Shown piece after piece: positions 36,327-41,608 of a DNA stretch of 41,608 bases. The DNA is from a virus. The stretch spans positions 1-41,608 of the IMG/VR virus record IMGVR_UViG_3300027870_000005. One strand, given 5' to 3'. The position numbers and the translations under genes were made by a program. The first letter of the stretch is position 1. Each line of letters begins with the position of its first letter. The notes under the pieces are model-generated. The model saw only the letters and a program-made list of their open reading frames with translations, was not told the DNA's origin and made no database searches.

Positions 36327-36743
36327 TCAGCTTCTGATGACGGTGCCTTTGACCGGGATGGAACCGCCGACCAAAGGAATGACGTATTCGGGGCTCACGT
36401 TGTCGTTGTAGAGCTCGACACTGTAGTAAACGACTGTCTTCTGCAGGTTCCGTGGATTCAACACAACGTGTACGGCAGGTCCGACTTCAATATTTAGCCG
36501 GCACGGAACCGTTTCACCTGATGGTGTGTCGATGTTGAGAAAGAAGTTATCGGTAGTTAATTCCAGCAACAGTGTCGTTGTCGTGGTAAGACCATAACGA
36601 CCTGCTCGAGTACGAACCTGCATGCGGGCTTTATAGTCCGTCAGGTCAATGGCTACATTGTCTTTATCGCGGTAAACGAATTCATCTTCCCAAGTAGCAC
36701 CAGCTTGTATCGGCATGCTAAAGGTGGCCGGCTTACGACTCAT
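36327..36743 (-). CDS. Baseplate-adaptor-like (BppU-N-like) protein
   Basis: A 138-residue protein whose pattern IQAGATWEDEFVYRDKDN ... IDLTDYKARMQVRTRAGR resembles the N-terminal domain common in phage fibre-anchoring proteins (a short beta-sandwich with DLT-x-Y-x-ARMQVR). It probably links a receptor-binding element to the tail. It overlaps the next gene by 4 nt (ATGA) and is co-translated with the spanin genes. Recognition is by pattern only. Confidence 0.72.
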   Translation of the reverse strand: MSRKPATFSMPIQAGATWEDEFVYRDKDNVAIDLTDYKARMQVRTRAGRYGLTTTTTLLLELTTDNFFLNIDTPSGETVPCRLNIEVGPAVHVVLNPRNLQKTVVYYSVELYNDNVSPEYVIPLVGGSIPVKGTVIRS

Positions 36744-37063
36744 TGCACAATCACCTTCTGTTCTTCAAGGCGGTTAAGGCATTGAACGCATGCTTTACGA
36801 CGGGTTTCACAAACACGCAGGGCATCGCCCAGTTGCGTCGTGGTATCGGCGCCCAGGTTGTCCCATGTATTTGGGTCAGTGTAATCGCCTACCCACTGGA
36901 TTCCGGTACCGCCTTTGTCATCGACGCAAGGCGTATAGCAGATCGCATTGCACTGTGACGGGATAGGGTTGCGTTTAACGAACTGGTCCATCGAGCAAGC
37001 AGACAGAACAATCATCAACGCCACGATCAACATGATGCAGACTGATTTAGCAAAAATACGCAT
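36740..37063 (-). CDS. Rz1-like outer-membrane spanin subunit
   Basis: A 107-residue lipoprotein. I take the ATG at 37063, which has GGAGC about 5 nt upstream and puts the hydrophobic n-region at MRIFAKSVCIMLIVALMIVL with lipobox L20-S-A-C23. The longer frame to 37090 overlaps the upstream gene. The mature part has C-x3-C-x3-C near the start and CETRRKACVQCLNRL near the end, a pattern I recall in phage Rz1-type o-spanins. It would act with the i-spanin encoded at 37292-37672 to fuse inner and outer membranes at lysis. Confidence 0.75.
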   Translation of the reverse strand: MRIFAKSVCIMLIVALMIVLSACSMDQFVKRNPIPSQCNAICYTPCVDDKGGTGIQWVGDYTDPNTWDNLGADTTTQLGDALRVCETRRKACVQCLNRLEEQKVIVQ

Positions 37064-37076
37064 GAATTGCTCCAAG

Positions 37077-37295
37077 TCAGGCTTTAGCATGGCTATCTGC
37101 CATTGGCTCAGCCTCTACGTCGGGTTGAATGGGTGTATAGGAAAAGATTGCGACGGCAACTTCGTCCGGAAATTCACGAGTTGGGTGAAGCGATCGCATT
37201 GATTCATGCAACCGGTCGGTGAAAGCTTGAAGCTGTTGCGGTGAGTGCACCGGCAGGTTCATGAATTCCACCGAGAAACCGGCGTACTTAATCAT
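37077..37295 (-). CDS. Small protein between the spanin genes
   Basis: A 72-residue protein without recognised motif (MIKYAGFSVEFMNLPVHSP ... EFPDEVAVAIFSYTP), neutral to acidic, with a likely beta middle and charged end. It starts in the i-spanin's stop (ATGA overlap) and ends 13 nt before the o-spanin ATG. No signal or membrane span. It may be a lysis accessory or an unrelated insertion. Confidence 0.65.
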   Translation of the reverse strand: MIKYAGFSVEFMNLPVHSPQQLQAFTDRLHESMRSLHPTREFPDEVAVAIFSYTPIQPDVEAEPMADSHAKA

Positions 37296-37672
37296 TTCTG
37301 CGGGCCAAGGCCTTTGTTCACTGCATCCATGCGTTCTTTGCCAGGCGCACAGTTCAGTTCGAGTGGTGCCTTTGCAGCAGCAGTGCGGTAAATCGTGCGT
37401 GTTGCCTGTCCGCGTGCTGCAATGTCTTCAAGGCTTTGCATCAATGCTGAGTTGTCTTTAGAAGCACGTTCTGAAAGTGCCTTCGTAACAGCAGCATCTT
37501 GTTCAAGCCCGGCATTGTTGGCAGCGAGCGTCTTGCGTTCGGCTTCACCTTCACTGAGGCCAGCCGTTTTCGCAACGTGGTAGAAAAAAAAGGCATTGCC
37601 GCCTAGTGAAACGAGCAATGCCAAAGAAAGCCCACCGATGATCTTGGTGAGCGTTGGGGAGAGTGGAGTCAT
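37292..37672 (-). CDS. Rz-like inner-membrane spanin subunit
   Basis: A 126-residue protein with an N-terminal membrane span (about residues 8-32, IIGGLSLALLVSLGGNAFFFYH), a charged Glu/Lys/Ala coiled coil through about 105 and a C-terminal CAPGKERMDAVNKGLG tail similar to i-spanins. This topology (N-in, single span, periplasmic coiled coil) is that of Rz. It is in the lysis cassette between the 105-residue gene and the o-spanin, which strengthens the call. Starts at 37672. Confidence 0.75.
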   Translation of the reverse strand: MTPLSPTLTKIIGGLSLALLVSLGGNAFFFYHVAKTAGLSEGEAERKTLAANNAGLEQDAAVTKALSERASKDNSALMQSLEDIAARGQATRTIYRTAAAKAPLELNCAPGKERMDAVNKGLGPQK

Positions 37673-37681
37673 ATCCGTTCC

Positions 37682-37999
37682 TTATGTCCGTGGCGGCCAG
37701 TGCCAGCAACCTTGACTCGGACCATGGGATTCATACTTGTCTTGAGCCCAAAGGGTATCAGTACCATCGAGCAGAACCTGGCCATTGACCGAGTTGTATG
37801 CAGTGGCTCTAACAACAATCATCGGAAAGGTATCGCCGGCACTAACTTGGGTGCCGATGTGAGCTTGTGCACCCAATGGCCATTTACCGCCATGGATGCG
37901 TTCAAGAATGCTTTCGCTGTTGGTGCGACGACGGTTTATTGCGTCAGCATCAGCAGCCGTCAACGTGTAGAGCAGTGTTCTTCCGAGTGTTGCGTTCAT
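37682..37999 (-). CDS. Conserved small phage protein
   Basis: A 105-residue protein. The pattern LYTLTAADADAINRRR ... GAQAHIGTQVSAGDTFPMIVVRA ... NGQVLLDGTDTLWA matches a small family I have often seen next to lysis genes of podo- and siphophages; no function is known to me. No signal or membrane span. The ATG at 37999 has AAGGA upstream. A 117-nt gap containing a 9-bp hairpin separates it from the lysozyme gene. Confidence 0.72.
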   Translation of the reverse strand: MNATLGRTLLYTLTAADADAINRRRTNSESILERIHGGKWPLGAQAHIGTQVSAGDTFPMIVVRATAYNSVNGQVLLDGTDTLWAQDKYESHGPSQGCWHWPPRT

Positions 38000-38027
38000 A
38001 GCAGGGTTTTCCTTACAGGGTGGAACG

Positions 38028-38052
38028 GCAGACAGATTAGGGTTCTGTCTGC
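38028..38052 (-). repeat. Hairpin between lysozyme and next gene
   Basis: A 9-bp perfect inverted repeat GCAGACAGA / TCTGTCTGC with a 7-nt loop. No U tract follows in either direction, so it is not a classic terminator. It may stabilise mRNA or modulate translation of the 105-residue gene. Confidence 0.5.
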
Positions 38053-38116
38053 AACGACGTTGAACGTGGGCGATCCTGCCCTGCCAGCACCGGCCAATTC
38101 AACGCCGTGCAGGCGG

Positions 38117-38728
38117 TTATAACGAGTTCAAGCACGAATTCACTTCAAGGTCGCGTCGTGTGACGAGCCCTCCGCAGATTCGTTTCATGTCGGGGTCACG
38201 GCAATTACGTTTCACGCCGTGCAGTGTGATGTAGGTGTATTTGCCCATCGATTTACAGGCTTCAACGTGGTTGCCGGCAGTGAGATTGCGGCCGACCGAC
38301 GAGCTGCAGAATGCTCCGGTGTTGTAGTCCCAGTGACCGTACGAGATCCACTCGCCATAGGTCATATCGTTCTGAACTTTGGCAGGCACACAGCTTTGCA
38401 TGCGGCCGACCATCTTGTTGAGATAAGTACGCTCCATCGTTTCGCATTCGGCATCAGTGAACTTCAAGCCAGCTTTGTAGCGGCGAGTTACTTCCGGGCC
38501 GATGACGCCCATGCATGCGGTGGGAATGCCTGCACTGTCGAGATACGGTTTCAGTATCCGTCCACCTTCACTTGGTTTCAATGCAAAAAACAAACCCGAT
38601 ACGATCAGCGCGGCAACAGCAACAGGCCCGCCTTTCGGTTTCGATTTCCAATCCGGTGCACCTGGTTGTTTTGGAAATTGTGGCTTCGGTGGCACCAATG
38701 GTGTTTTTGGGTAATCCGGATTACTCAT
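38117..38728 (-). CDS. Signal-anchor endolysin (T4-type lysozyme)
   Basis: A 203-residue lysozyme with an N-terminal Pro/Lys-rich cytoplasmic-like segment, then one hydrophobic stretch (about 35-50, PVAVAALIVSGLFFAL) consistent with a SAR/anchor signal. The glycosidase core carries E54, D64 and T70 in the order E...D...T of phage lysozymes. E-D spacing is 10 (one longer than the E11-D20 of T4 lysozyme); D-T is 6. At least seven Cys occur in the exported part, compatible with disulfide control of SAR endolysins. It degrades peptidoglycan. The start at 38728 overlaps the upstream gene by 8 nt. Confidence 0.85.
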   Translation of the reverse strand: MSNPDYPKTPLVPPKPQFPKQPGAPDWKSKPKGGPVAVAALIVSGLFFALKPSEGGRILKPYLDSAGIPTACMGVIGPEVTRRYKAGLKFTDAECETMERTYLNKMVGRMQSCVPAKVQNDMTYGEWISYGHWDYNTGAFCSSSVGRNLTAGNHVEACKSMGKYTYITLHGVKRNCRDPDMKRICGGLVTRRDLEVNSCLNSL

Positions 38729-39332
38729 GACTGACAGCGAGCTCGTCTTCTTTGACTTTACGGATGACGCCGACCCAGCGTTCGCAGGGAATGACGCCTT
38801 CGGGTATCGGTGTTGCGGTGGCTTCTACCAATGTGCCGTCAAGCAATCGGTATTTCATGTTCGATGCACGGCCTTCAATAACCGTCTGGTCCCATTCTTC
38901 GCTGACGCGATCACGATCAAGCGGGTGAACGGTGTTTTTCCAACCATGATTGAGAACTTCCTTGAGCTCTCTGTTAACCCAACGTGTATACGTCTTGTTT
39001 ACAGCGATTAACATTCCTTCGGCATTGGCTTCGAAGTTTGCTTCATGCGGATTGGCATCAGCACGCGCTCGTGTAATCGATGCCAGGGTGGCCACATCGG
39101 CAGCAACGGCACTGATTTTCGTCGTCGTGCTTTCGTGGTTCGCTTGCTGGTTCGCAATCAAGGCATCGAGCTTTGCCGGCAAATCGTTTTTGGCTTTGAC
39201 GCGCTCACGATACGATGCCCACAACTTTGAAAACCGTGGCCACACCCAGTAGTACGCGGAAATAATACCGCCGGCTATCACGCCCAGTGAGGTAGCGAGT
39301 TCGCCGTATTGGTTTATCGCTGCTGGGCTCAT
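38721..39332 (-). CDS. Membrane-anchored PAS-domain protein
   Basis: A 203-residue protein: one membrane span near 12-32 (ELATSLGVIAGGIISAYYWVW), a charged coiled coil about 45-85, then a PAS-like domain about 90-195. The PAS signature is EGMLIAVNKTYTRWVNRELKEVL..GWKNTVHPLDRDRVSEEWDQTV, followed by a beta-rich end. Such proteins occur in several phage lysis cassettes as I recall, but their ligand and output are unknown. It directly precedes and overlaps the SAR endolysin gene. It could sense redox or a small molecule, or act as a holin accessory; that is inference. Confidence 0.75.
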   Translation of the reverse strand: MSPAAINQYGELATSLGVIAGGIISAYYWVWPRFSKLWASYRERVKAKNDLPAKLDALIANQQANHESTTTKISAVAADVATLASITRARADANPHEANFEANAEGMLIAVNKTYTRWVNRELKEVLNHGWKNTVHPLDRDRVSEEWDQTVIEGRASNMKYRLLDGTLVEATATPIPEGVIPCERWVGVIRKVKEDELAVSHE

Positions 39333-39517
39333 TGATGCTGGTCCGGGTAATGGTTAAAGGGTAACGATCTCGCTGACAGGCGATGGCCGTGTTTCAGGCC
39401 GGTGTTGCGCCTAGAAATCAAGTTTGGGAATTGCATTAAGTTGTGCGCCTGTAGCCCACCGATGCGTCACCGCAAAGTGAATTGGCATGCGCAAGATCGA
39501 ATTTGGTGAAAGCCGGA
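39333..39517. other. Intergenic region between small gene and PAS gene
   Basis: 185 bp without a gene. It contains GGCC-GTGTTTCA-GGCC (about 39385-39400) and no clear promoter. The first 21 bp downstream of the 80-residue gene can form GCCGG / CCGGC around its stop (39512-39530), a weak terminator followed by TTTC on the minus strand. Confidence 0.4.
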
Positions 39518-39760
39518 TTATTCGGCCGGCGTAAAATCTACATAATACTTTTGGCCAGGCTCGAACTTGCCGAACAATTCTGGGTTCGCGATTGAGACCT
39601 CGCAGGATGCCGATGGCGTGAACTTTGCAAAGGTATTGTCTTCGTCGCTGCCGTCTGCTGGGTAAGAGCTCGATTTACCTACCGCGTTAAATTTTACTTT
39701 CTCGCTGGTCGCGAACTTTTCAACGCTCGACACTTGGAATTTTGCGCGCATGGCTGTCAT
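39518..39760 (-). CDS. Small conserved acidic phage protein
   Basis: An 80-residue protein (MTAMRAKFQVSSVEKFATSE, then NTFAKFTPSASCEVSIANPE and a C-terminal PGQKYYVDFTPAE). This small beta protein pattern is common in phages in my memory but has no assigned function. The start is set at ATG 39760 with GAGGAAATAAC before it; the longer frame to 39820 runs into the tRNA-His gene and is an artefact. It is probably cotranscribed with the tRNAs. Confidence 0.75.
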   Translation of the reverse strand: MTAMRAKFQVSSVEKFATSEKVKFNAVGKSSSYPADGSDEDNTFAKFTPSASCEVSIANPELFGKFEPGQKYYVDFTPAE

Positions 39761-39781
39761 TGTTATTTCCTCATGGTGAAT

Positions 39782-39857
39782 TGGGGTTAACGACGGGATT
39801 CGAACCCGTGACAGGCGCATTCACAATGCACTGCTCTACCGCTGAGCTACGTTAAAC
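39782..39857 (-). tRNA. tRNA-His (GTG)
   Basis: Complete cloverleaf on the minus strand: D stem GCTC/GAGC, anticodon stem GTGCA/TGCGC with loop TTGTGAA (anticodon GTG), variable CTGTC, T arm ACGGG-TTCGAAT-CCCGT, acceptor ...CGTTAAC, discriminator C73 and encoded CCA (39784-39782). G at -1 and C73 are histidine-type identity features. The 1:72 pair is T x C, a mismatch, which is unusual for His tRNA. Confidence 0.9.
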
Positions 39858-39989
39858 ATAGGTCGGCCCAACAGCTACGCGCTCGGCCAGAAGCGGTGTC
39901 GGTCCTTAGCTGCCGCAGGCATGCGGGACCAATCTCATGTTTCACCGTTATCTTCCGTGGAAGGTTGTAGCTGATGGACCTACACGTTG
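39858..39989 (-). ncRNA. Structured spacer between the two tRNAs
   Basis: 132 nt without a gene or recognisable tRNA. Minus-strand elements: closing pair GGTCC/GGACC (39980-39976 with 39905-39901), hairpin CCGCA-TGCC-TGCGG (39926-39913), hairpin CTTCC..GGAAG (39963-39952) and an 8-bp helix GGCAGCTA/TAGCTGTT with two G-T pairs. They could fold into a stable RNA or be processing linkers. No family recognised; ncRNA type is tentative. Confidence 0.35.
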
Positions 39990-40061
39990 TAGCGAGGGAC
40001 GGATTCGAACCGCCGACCTTCGGGTTATGAGCCCGACGAGATGCCGCTTCTCTACCTCACA
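39990..40061 (-). tRNA. tRNA-Met (CAT), initiator-type
   Basis: Cloverleaf on the minus strand: acceptor TGTGAGG/CCTCGCT, D stem GAGA/TCTC, anticodon stem TCGGG/CCCGA with loop CTCATAA (CAT), variable AGGTC, T arm GGCGG-TTCGAAT-CCGTC, A73, with no CCA encoded (ACAA follows). Initiator hallmarks are present: mismatched 1:72 (T x T), three G:C pairs at 29-31/39-41, and A11:U24. The order of bases in the anticodon arm matches bacterial initiator tRNA. It is therefore likely a phage initiator tRNA-fMet. Confidence 0.88.
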
Positions 40062-40075
40062 AAATTCATGCCCCA

Positions 40076-40108
40076 AAAAGAAACCCCAGTTTTTAGGCCG
40101 GGGTTTCT
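40076..40108 (-). terminator. Intrinsic terminator before the tRNAs
   Basis: Minus strand AGAAACCCC...GGGGTTTC with an inner loop, followed by TTTTT. The perfect 8-bp arms (GAAACCCC/GGGGTTTC) and U tract make a strong terminator for leftward transcription between the 66-residue gene and the tRNAs. A second small hairpin TTCGC-TTTC-GCGAA lies at 40118-40131. Confidence 0.85.
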
Positions 40109-40205
40109 GAAACGCACTTCGCTTTCGCGAACGGTTTGCACTGGTGACATGGTTGGATGTTGCGGAAATTAACCCATAGGGCGGATCAGTGTCAACATGC
40201 TTAAC

Positions 40206-40406
40206 TCAGGCGCCCATTTCTTGCGCACAGAGCGTGTCGATCTGTTCGTCGGTGATGGCACACAGCGCAACATTGACGTACATCGGGGCGTTGGCAGCGG
40301 CCTGGGCACGGACAGCGTTCTTGAAGTCGCGGAACCGGGCTCCAAAATCGGCAGCTCGCTCGATGTGGGCTTTCATTTCAGCCTCAAGTTCTTTCATGGT
40401 GCTCAT
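40206..40406 (-). CDS. Small helical protein
   Basis: A 66-residue protein, charged and Ala/Glu-rich (MSTMKELEAEMKAHIERAAD ... ANAPMYVNVALCAITDEQID), with no recognised motif. I use the ATG at 40406, preceded by GAGGACAC; the frame to 40436 would add ten residues without a ribosome site. It is the first gene after the dyad-rich region and the last before the strong terminator. Function unknown. Confidence 0.65.
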   Translation of the reverse strand: MSTMKELEAEMKAHIERAADFGARFRDFKNAVRAQAAANAPMYVNVALCAITDEQIDTLCAQEMGA

Positions 40407-40466
40407 GGAAGTGTCCTCACTATGGGTCAAAGTCAAACATTACGCGCCAACTATGCCATAACAACG

Positions 40467-40490
40467 GTATAAAGTACATTATTGTTATAC
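40467..40490. repeat. Inverted repeat GTATAA/TTATAC
   Basis: 6-bp arms at 40467-40472 and 40485-40490 around 12 nt. The AT-rich arms overlap TATA-like sequences in both directions. Confidence 0.55.
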
Positions 40491-40496
40491 TTTCCT

Positions 40497-40520
40497 CGCG
40501 CGCGCGTACATGCGCGCACG
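40497..40520. repeat. Alternating purine-pyrimidine tract, potential Z-DNA
   Basis: 24 consecutive bases alternate pyrimidine and purine (mostly CG with CA/TG/TA steps). Positions 40500-40505 and 40512-40517 are GCGCGC arms of a hairpin with loop GTACAT. Confidence 0.75.
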
Positions 40521-40545
40521 ACAGTTTATAAATCAAATCTTGTGT

Positions 40546-40584
40546 ATCGAACAAAAAGTCAAAAATGTGGCCAATTTGTTCGAT
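40546..40584. repeat. 10-bp inverted repeat, operator candidate
   Basis: Perfect arms ATCGAACAAA (40546-40555) and TTTGTTCGAT (40575-40584) with 19 nt between. Centre-to-centre spacing is 29 nt, close to three helical turns, so a dimer or tetramer regulator could bind. Confidence 0.6.
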
Positions 40585-40605
40585 GTGGTGAAAAGTTCCA
40601 ACCAT

Positions 40606-40632
40606 ATACAAACTGAGGGTGCTGGTTTGTAT
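40606..40632. repeat. 8-bp inverted repeat, second operator candidate
   Basis: Perfect arms ATACAAAC (40606-40613) and GTTTGTAT (40625-40632) with 11 nt between. It shares the inner ACAAA / TTTGT half-site with the previous repeat. Confidence 0.6.
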
Positions 40633-40648
40633 CAGGGAATGCAATTAT

Positions 40649-40855
40649 TCATCGAATTGTGACCTCGGGGCCAGGCAGGTTGGCAACCACCAGGTCTGTG
40701 TACTGCTTGCTGGAATAGCTGATCGTGACGGTGTTGAACTTCTGGTGGCTCACGGCTAGGTTCATGCCCATTTCAAGTAGCTGCTTGATACGGCGAGCTG
40801 GCCTGTCGTAATCCTTTGCACTGAATTCTTCCTGTTGAATGTAATCGTCGGCCAT
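40649..40855 (-). CDS. Small hypothetical protein
   Basis: A 68-residue acidic/charged protein (MADDYIQQEEFSAKDYDRPA) with a helical centre (RRIKQLLEMGMNLAVSH) and a beta end. The ATG at 40855 overlaps the stop of the Q-like gene by 1 nt (TAATG-type). Function unknown; it is co-expressed with the antiterminator candidate. Confidence 0.68.
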   Translation of the reverse strand: MADDYIQQEEFSAKDYDRPARRIKQLLEMGMNLAVSHQKFNTVTISYSSKQYTDLVVANLPGPEVTIR

Positions 40856-41499
40856 TAGCCAATCTCCTGCATGACGCCGGCACCTGCCCTGTCAGCCATG
40901 AAGCTGTAGGTGTCCAGAATGCGGCTGTAGTGGGTTTGAACGTGCTGGTTCCATTGCCTGGCGGGTAACCCGGCCAGCTCCGCACGGCGCTTGTAGCCCA
41001 TGGGGATGGTGCAGGCTCCGCCGCATGTGGGGCAGTCGATGATTACCGGGGCTGCGTAGTTGCCGTCCTTGTCGGTGATTCTCAGGACCGTACCGAGTCC
41101 ACGACAGCGATAACACAGGCTTGGGTCTCGGAATTCGCCCAATAACTGCTTCGCAAGGCCGTCATCGTCCAACCGGTAGGTGATCTTCCACTTCGTGGGT
41201 TCGGGTACGGTGTGCCATGTCTTCTGCAGGCGACGGCTGAACATGCCGGTCGTGATGCCGATCATGGCGGTCAATTGGTCTGGTCTCAGGCCTTCCGGCC
41301 AATACCGAAGCATCATCAGCATCACGGGGAACTTGCGTCTTGGTTTGCCACGGGAATAGGCTCCAATGGCTGACGCAATCGTGAAAGCATCCTCAGATTC
41401 CCACGATTCGGAATGCCCGGTTGAGCCCTTGCTCGGCATCAGTTTTGCCACTCTTGGCTGCAACCGGGCGAATTTTTTGGCGGTGGATTCGATGCTCAC
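40855..41499 (-). CDS. Q-like late antiterminator candidate with DnaJ-type zinc finger
   Basis: A 214-residue basic protein. It carries a zinc-binding module C129-x2-C132-x-GLG ... C156-x2-C159-GG with C163, like the DnaJ-type CxxCxGxG units found in lambdoid/phage 82-type Q antiterminators. The N-terminus (MSIESTAKKFARLQP) and the C-terminal helix ELAGLPARQWNQHVQTHYSRILDTY recall that family. It heads the late region, upstream of several intrinsic terminators. Start is GTG at 41499 with AAGGAC upstream. Assignment is from motif and context; a zinc-finger DNA-binding regulator is the alternative. Confidence 0.6.
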   Translation of the reverse strand: MSIESTAKKFARLQPRVAKLMPSKGSTGHSESWESEDAFTIASAIGAYSRGKPRRKFPVMLMMLRYWPEGLRPDQLTAMIGITTGMFSRRLQKTWHTVPEPTKWKITYRLDDDGLAKQLLGEFRDPSLCYRCRGLGTVLRITDKDGNYAAPVIIDCPTCGGACTIPMGYKRRAELAGLPARQWNQHVQTHYSRILDTYSFMADRAGAGVMQEIG

Positions 41500-41502
41500 A
41501 GG

Positions 41503-41608
41503 TCAGTCCTTGTGTCGGCCGGGATAAAGCCGTGAATAGTCGGGTTTGAAGGTGCAGCCGTGCTTTTTGTATCTCGCCGGCCGTTTCAGGACACACTCGG
41601 CAAGCCCA
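41503..41608 (-). CDS. 3' end of an unidentified gene (partial)
   Basis: The window edge cuts this minus-strand gene. The visible 34 residues (LAECVLKRPARYKKHGCTFK, then PDYSRLYPGRHKD) and TGA at 41503-41505 are basic with two Cys, suggesting a small nucleic-acid-related protein, but I cannot identify it. It ends 3 nt before the GTG of the Q-like gene. Confidence 0.55.
   Translation of the reverse strand, partial: GLAECVLKRPARYKKHGCTFKPDYSRLYPGRHKD

Larger units (their letters stand above)
40437..40648 (-). promoter_or_regulatory. Dyad-rich non-coding region (late control region candidate)
   Basis: 212 bp between two small genes and the only long non-coding interval on this side of the window. 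It carries four nested symmetric elements: GTATAA-n12-TTATAC (40467-40490), a GC-rich hairpin in an alternating purine-pyrimidine tract (40497-40520), ATCGAACAAA-n19-TTTGTTCGAT (40546-40584) and ATACAAAC-n11-GTTTGTAT (40606-40632). I do not see a clear sigma-70 -35/-10 pair. Symmetric half-sites ending ACAAA / TTTGT suggest a dimeric regulator. Late promoter and/or operator function is inferred from position. Confidence 0.55.

Noticed and set aside
39761-39820. N-terminal extension of the 80-residue gene into the tRNA-His gene
   Set aside because: It is the tRNA 3' end read as protein; the downstream ATG at 39760 has a good ribosome site.
40420-40644. A 74-codon minus-strand frame across the dyad region
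   Set aside because: No ribosome site, it passes through the Z-DNA-like tract and inverted repeats, and overlaps the next gene start.
614-41608. CRISPR arrays, insertion sequences, integrase or attachment sites
   Set aside because: No direct repeat arrays, transposase or integrase motif, or tRNA-attachment duplication could be seen in the window.

Overview
The window is the late half of a double-stranded DNA tailed-phage (or prophage) genome infecting a Gram-negative bacterium. Two lipobox proteins, a Rz/Rz1-type spanin pair and a signal-anchor endolysin imply an outer membrane. There is a large terminase, a P22-type portal, an N4-gp56-family capsid protein and a scaffold, but no tape measure, sheath or tail-tube gene, so a short-tailed (podovirus) particle is likely. 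The overall plan, with a virion protein above 4,000 residues carrying methylase motifs, recalls the Bcep22-like podophages; that comparison is from memory. Base composition looks near 50% GC. I cannot name the host. Replication, integration and immunity genes are not in the window.

Almost everything is transcribed right to left (minus strand). From the right end: the tail of an unidentified gene, a zinc-finger Q-like late antiterminator candidate (40855-41499), a small gene, a 212-bp non-coding region packed with inverted repeats and an alternating CG tract (40437-40648), another small gene, an intrinsic terminator, two tRNA genes (initiator-type Met-CAT and His-GTG) and a small acidic protein. 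Then come the lysis genes (membrane PAS-domain protein, signal-anchor lysozyme, i-spanin, o-spanin) at 36740-39332 and a fibre/receptor-binding block (31836-36743) containing a collagen-like protein, two fibre proteins sharing an N-terminal motif and a leucine-rich-repeat protein. A lipoprotein gene precedes the packaging and head genes (small and large terminase, portal, scaffold, capsid; 24778-31233). The connector, tail and ejection genes follow (13564-24697).

The block ends with a 12.95-kb gene for a 4,317-residue polyvalent protein (614-13567), about 31% of the window. It combines PW-type N-terminal motifs, an inorganic-pyrophosphatase-like domain, an N6-adenine methyltransferase, a zincin-like HExxH metallopeptidase, a conserved polyvalent module, an acetyltransferase-like segment and a PLxRFG/LPD38-type C-terminus. 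It is probably packaged and ejected with the DNA to protect or condition it on entry. Tandem terminators close the late operon, and one convergent plus-strand membrane-protein gene (282-566) lies beyond.

Several intrinsic terminators sit inside the late operon (40.1, 26.1, 24.75 and 24.3 kb). With a Q-like gene at its head, a processive-antitermination scheme is likely, with terminators tuning capsid-region mRNA. The least ordinary observations are the polyvalent giant, the phage-encoded tRNA with all initiator hallmarks, the stacked dyad region, the membrane PAS protein in the lysis cassette, and virion proteins built of short tandem repeats.
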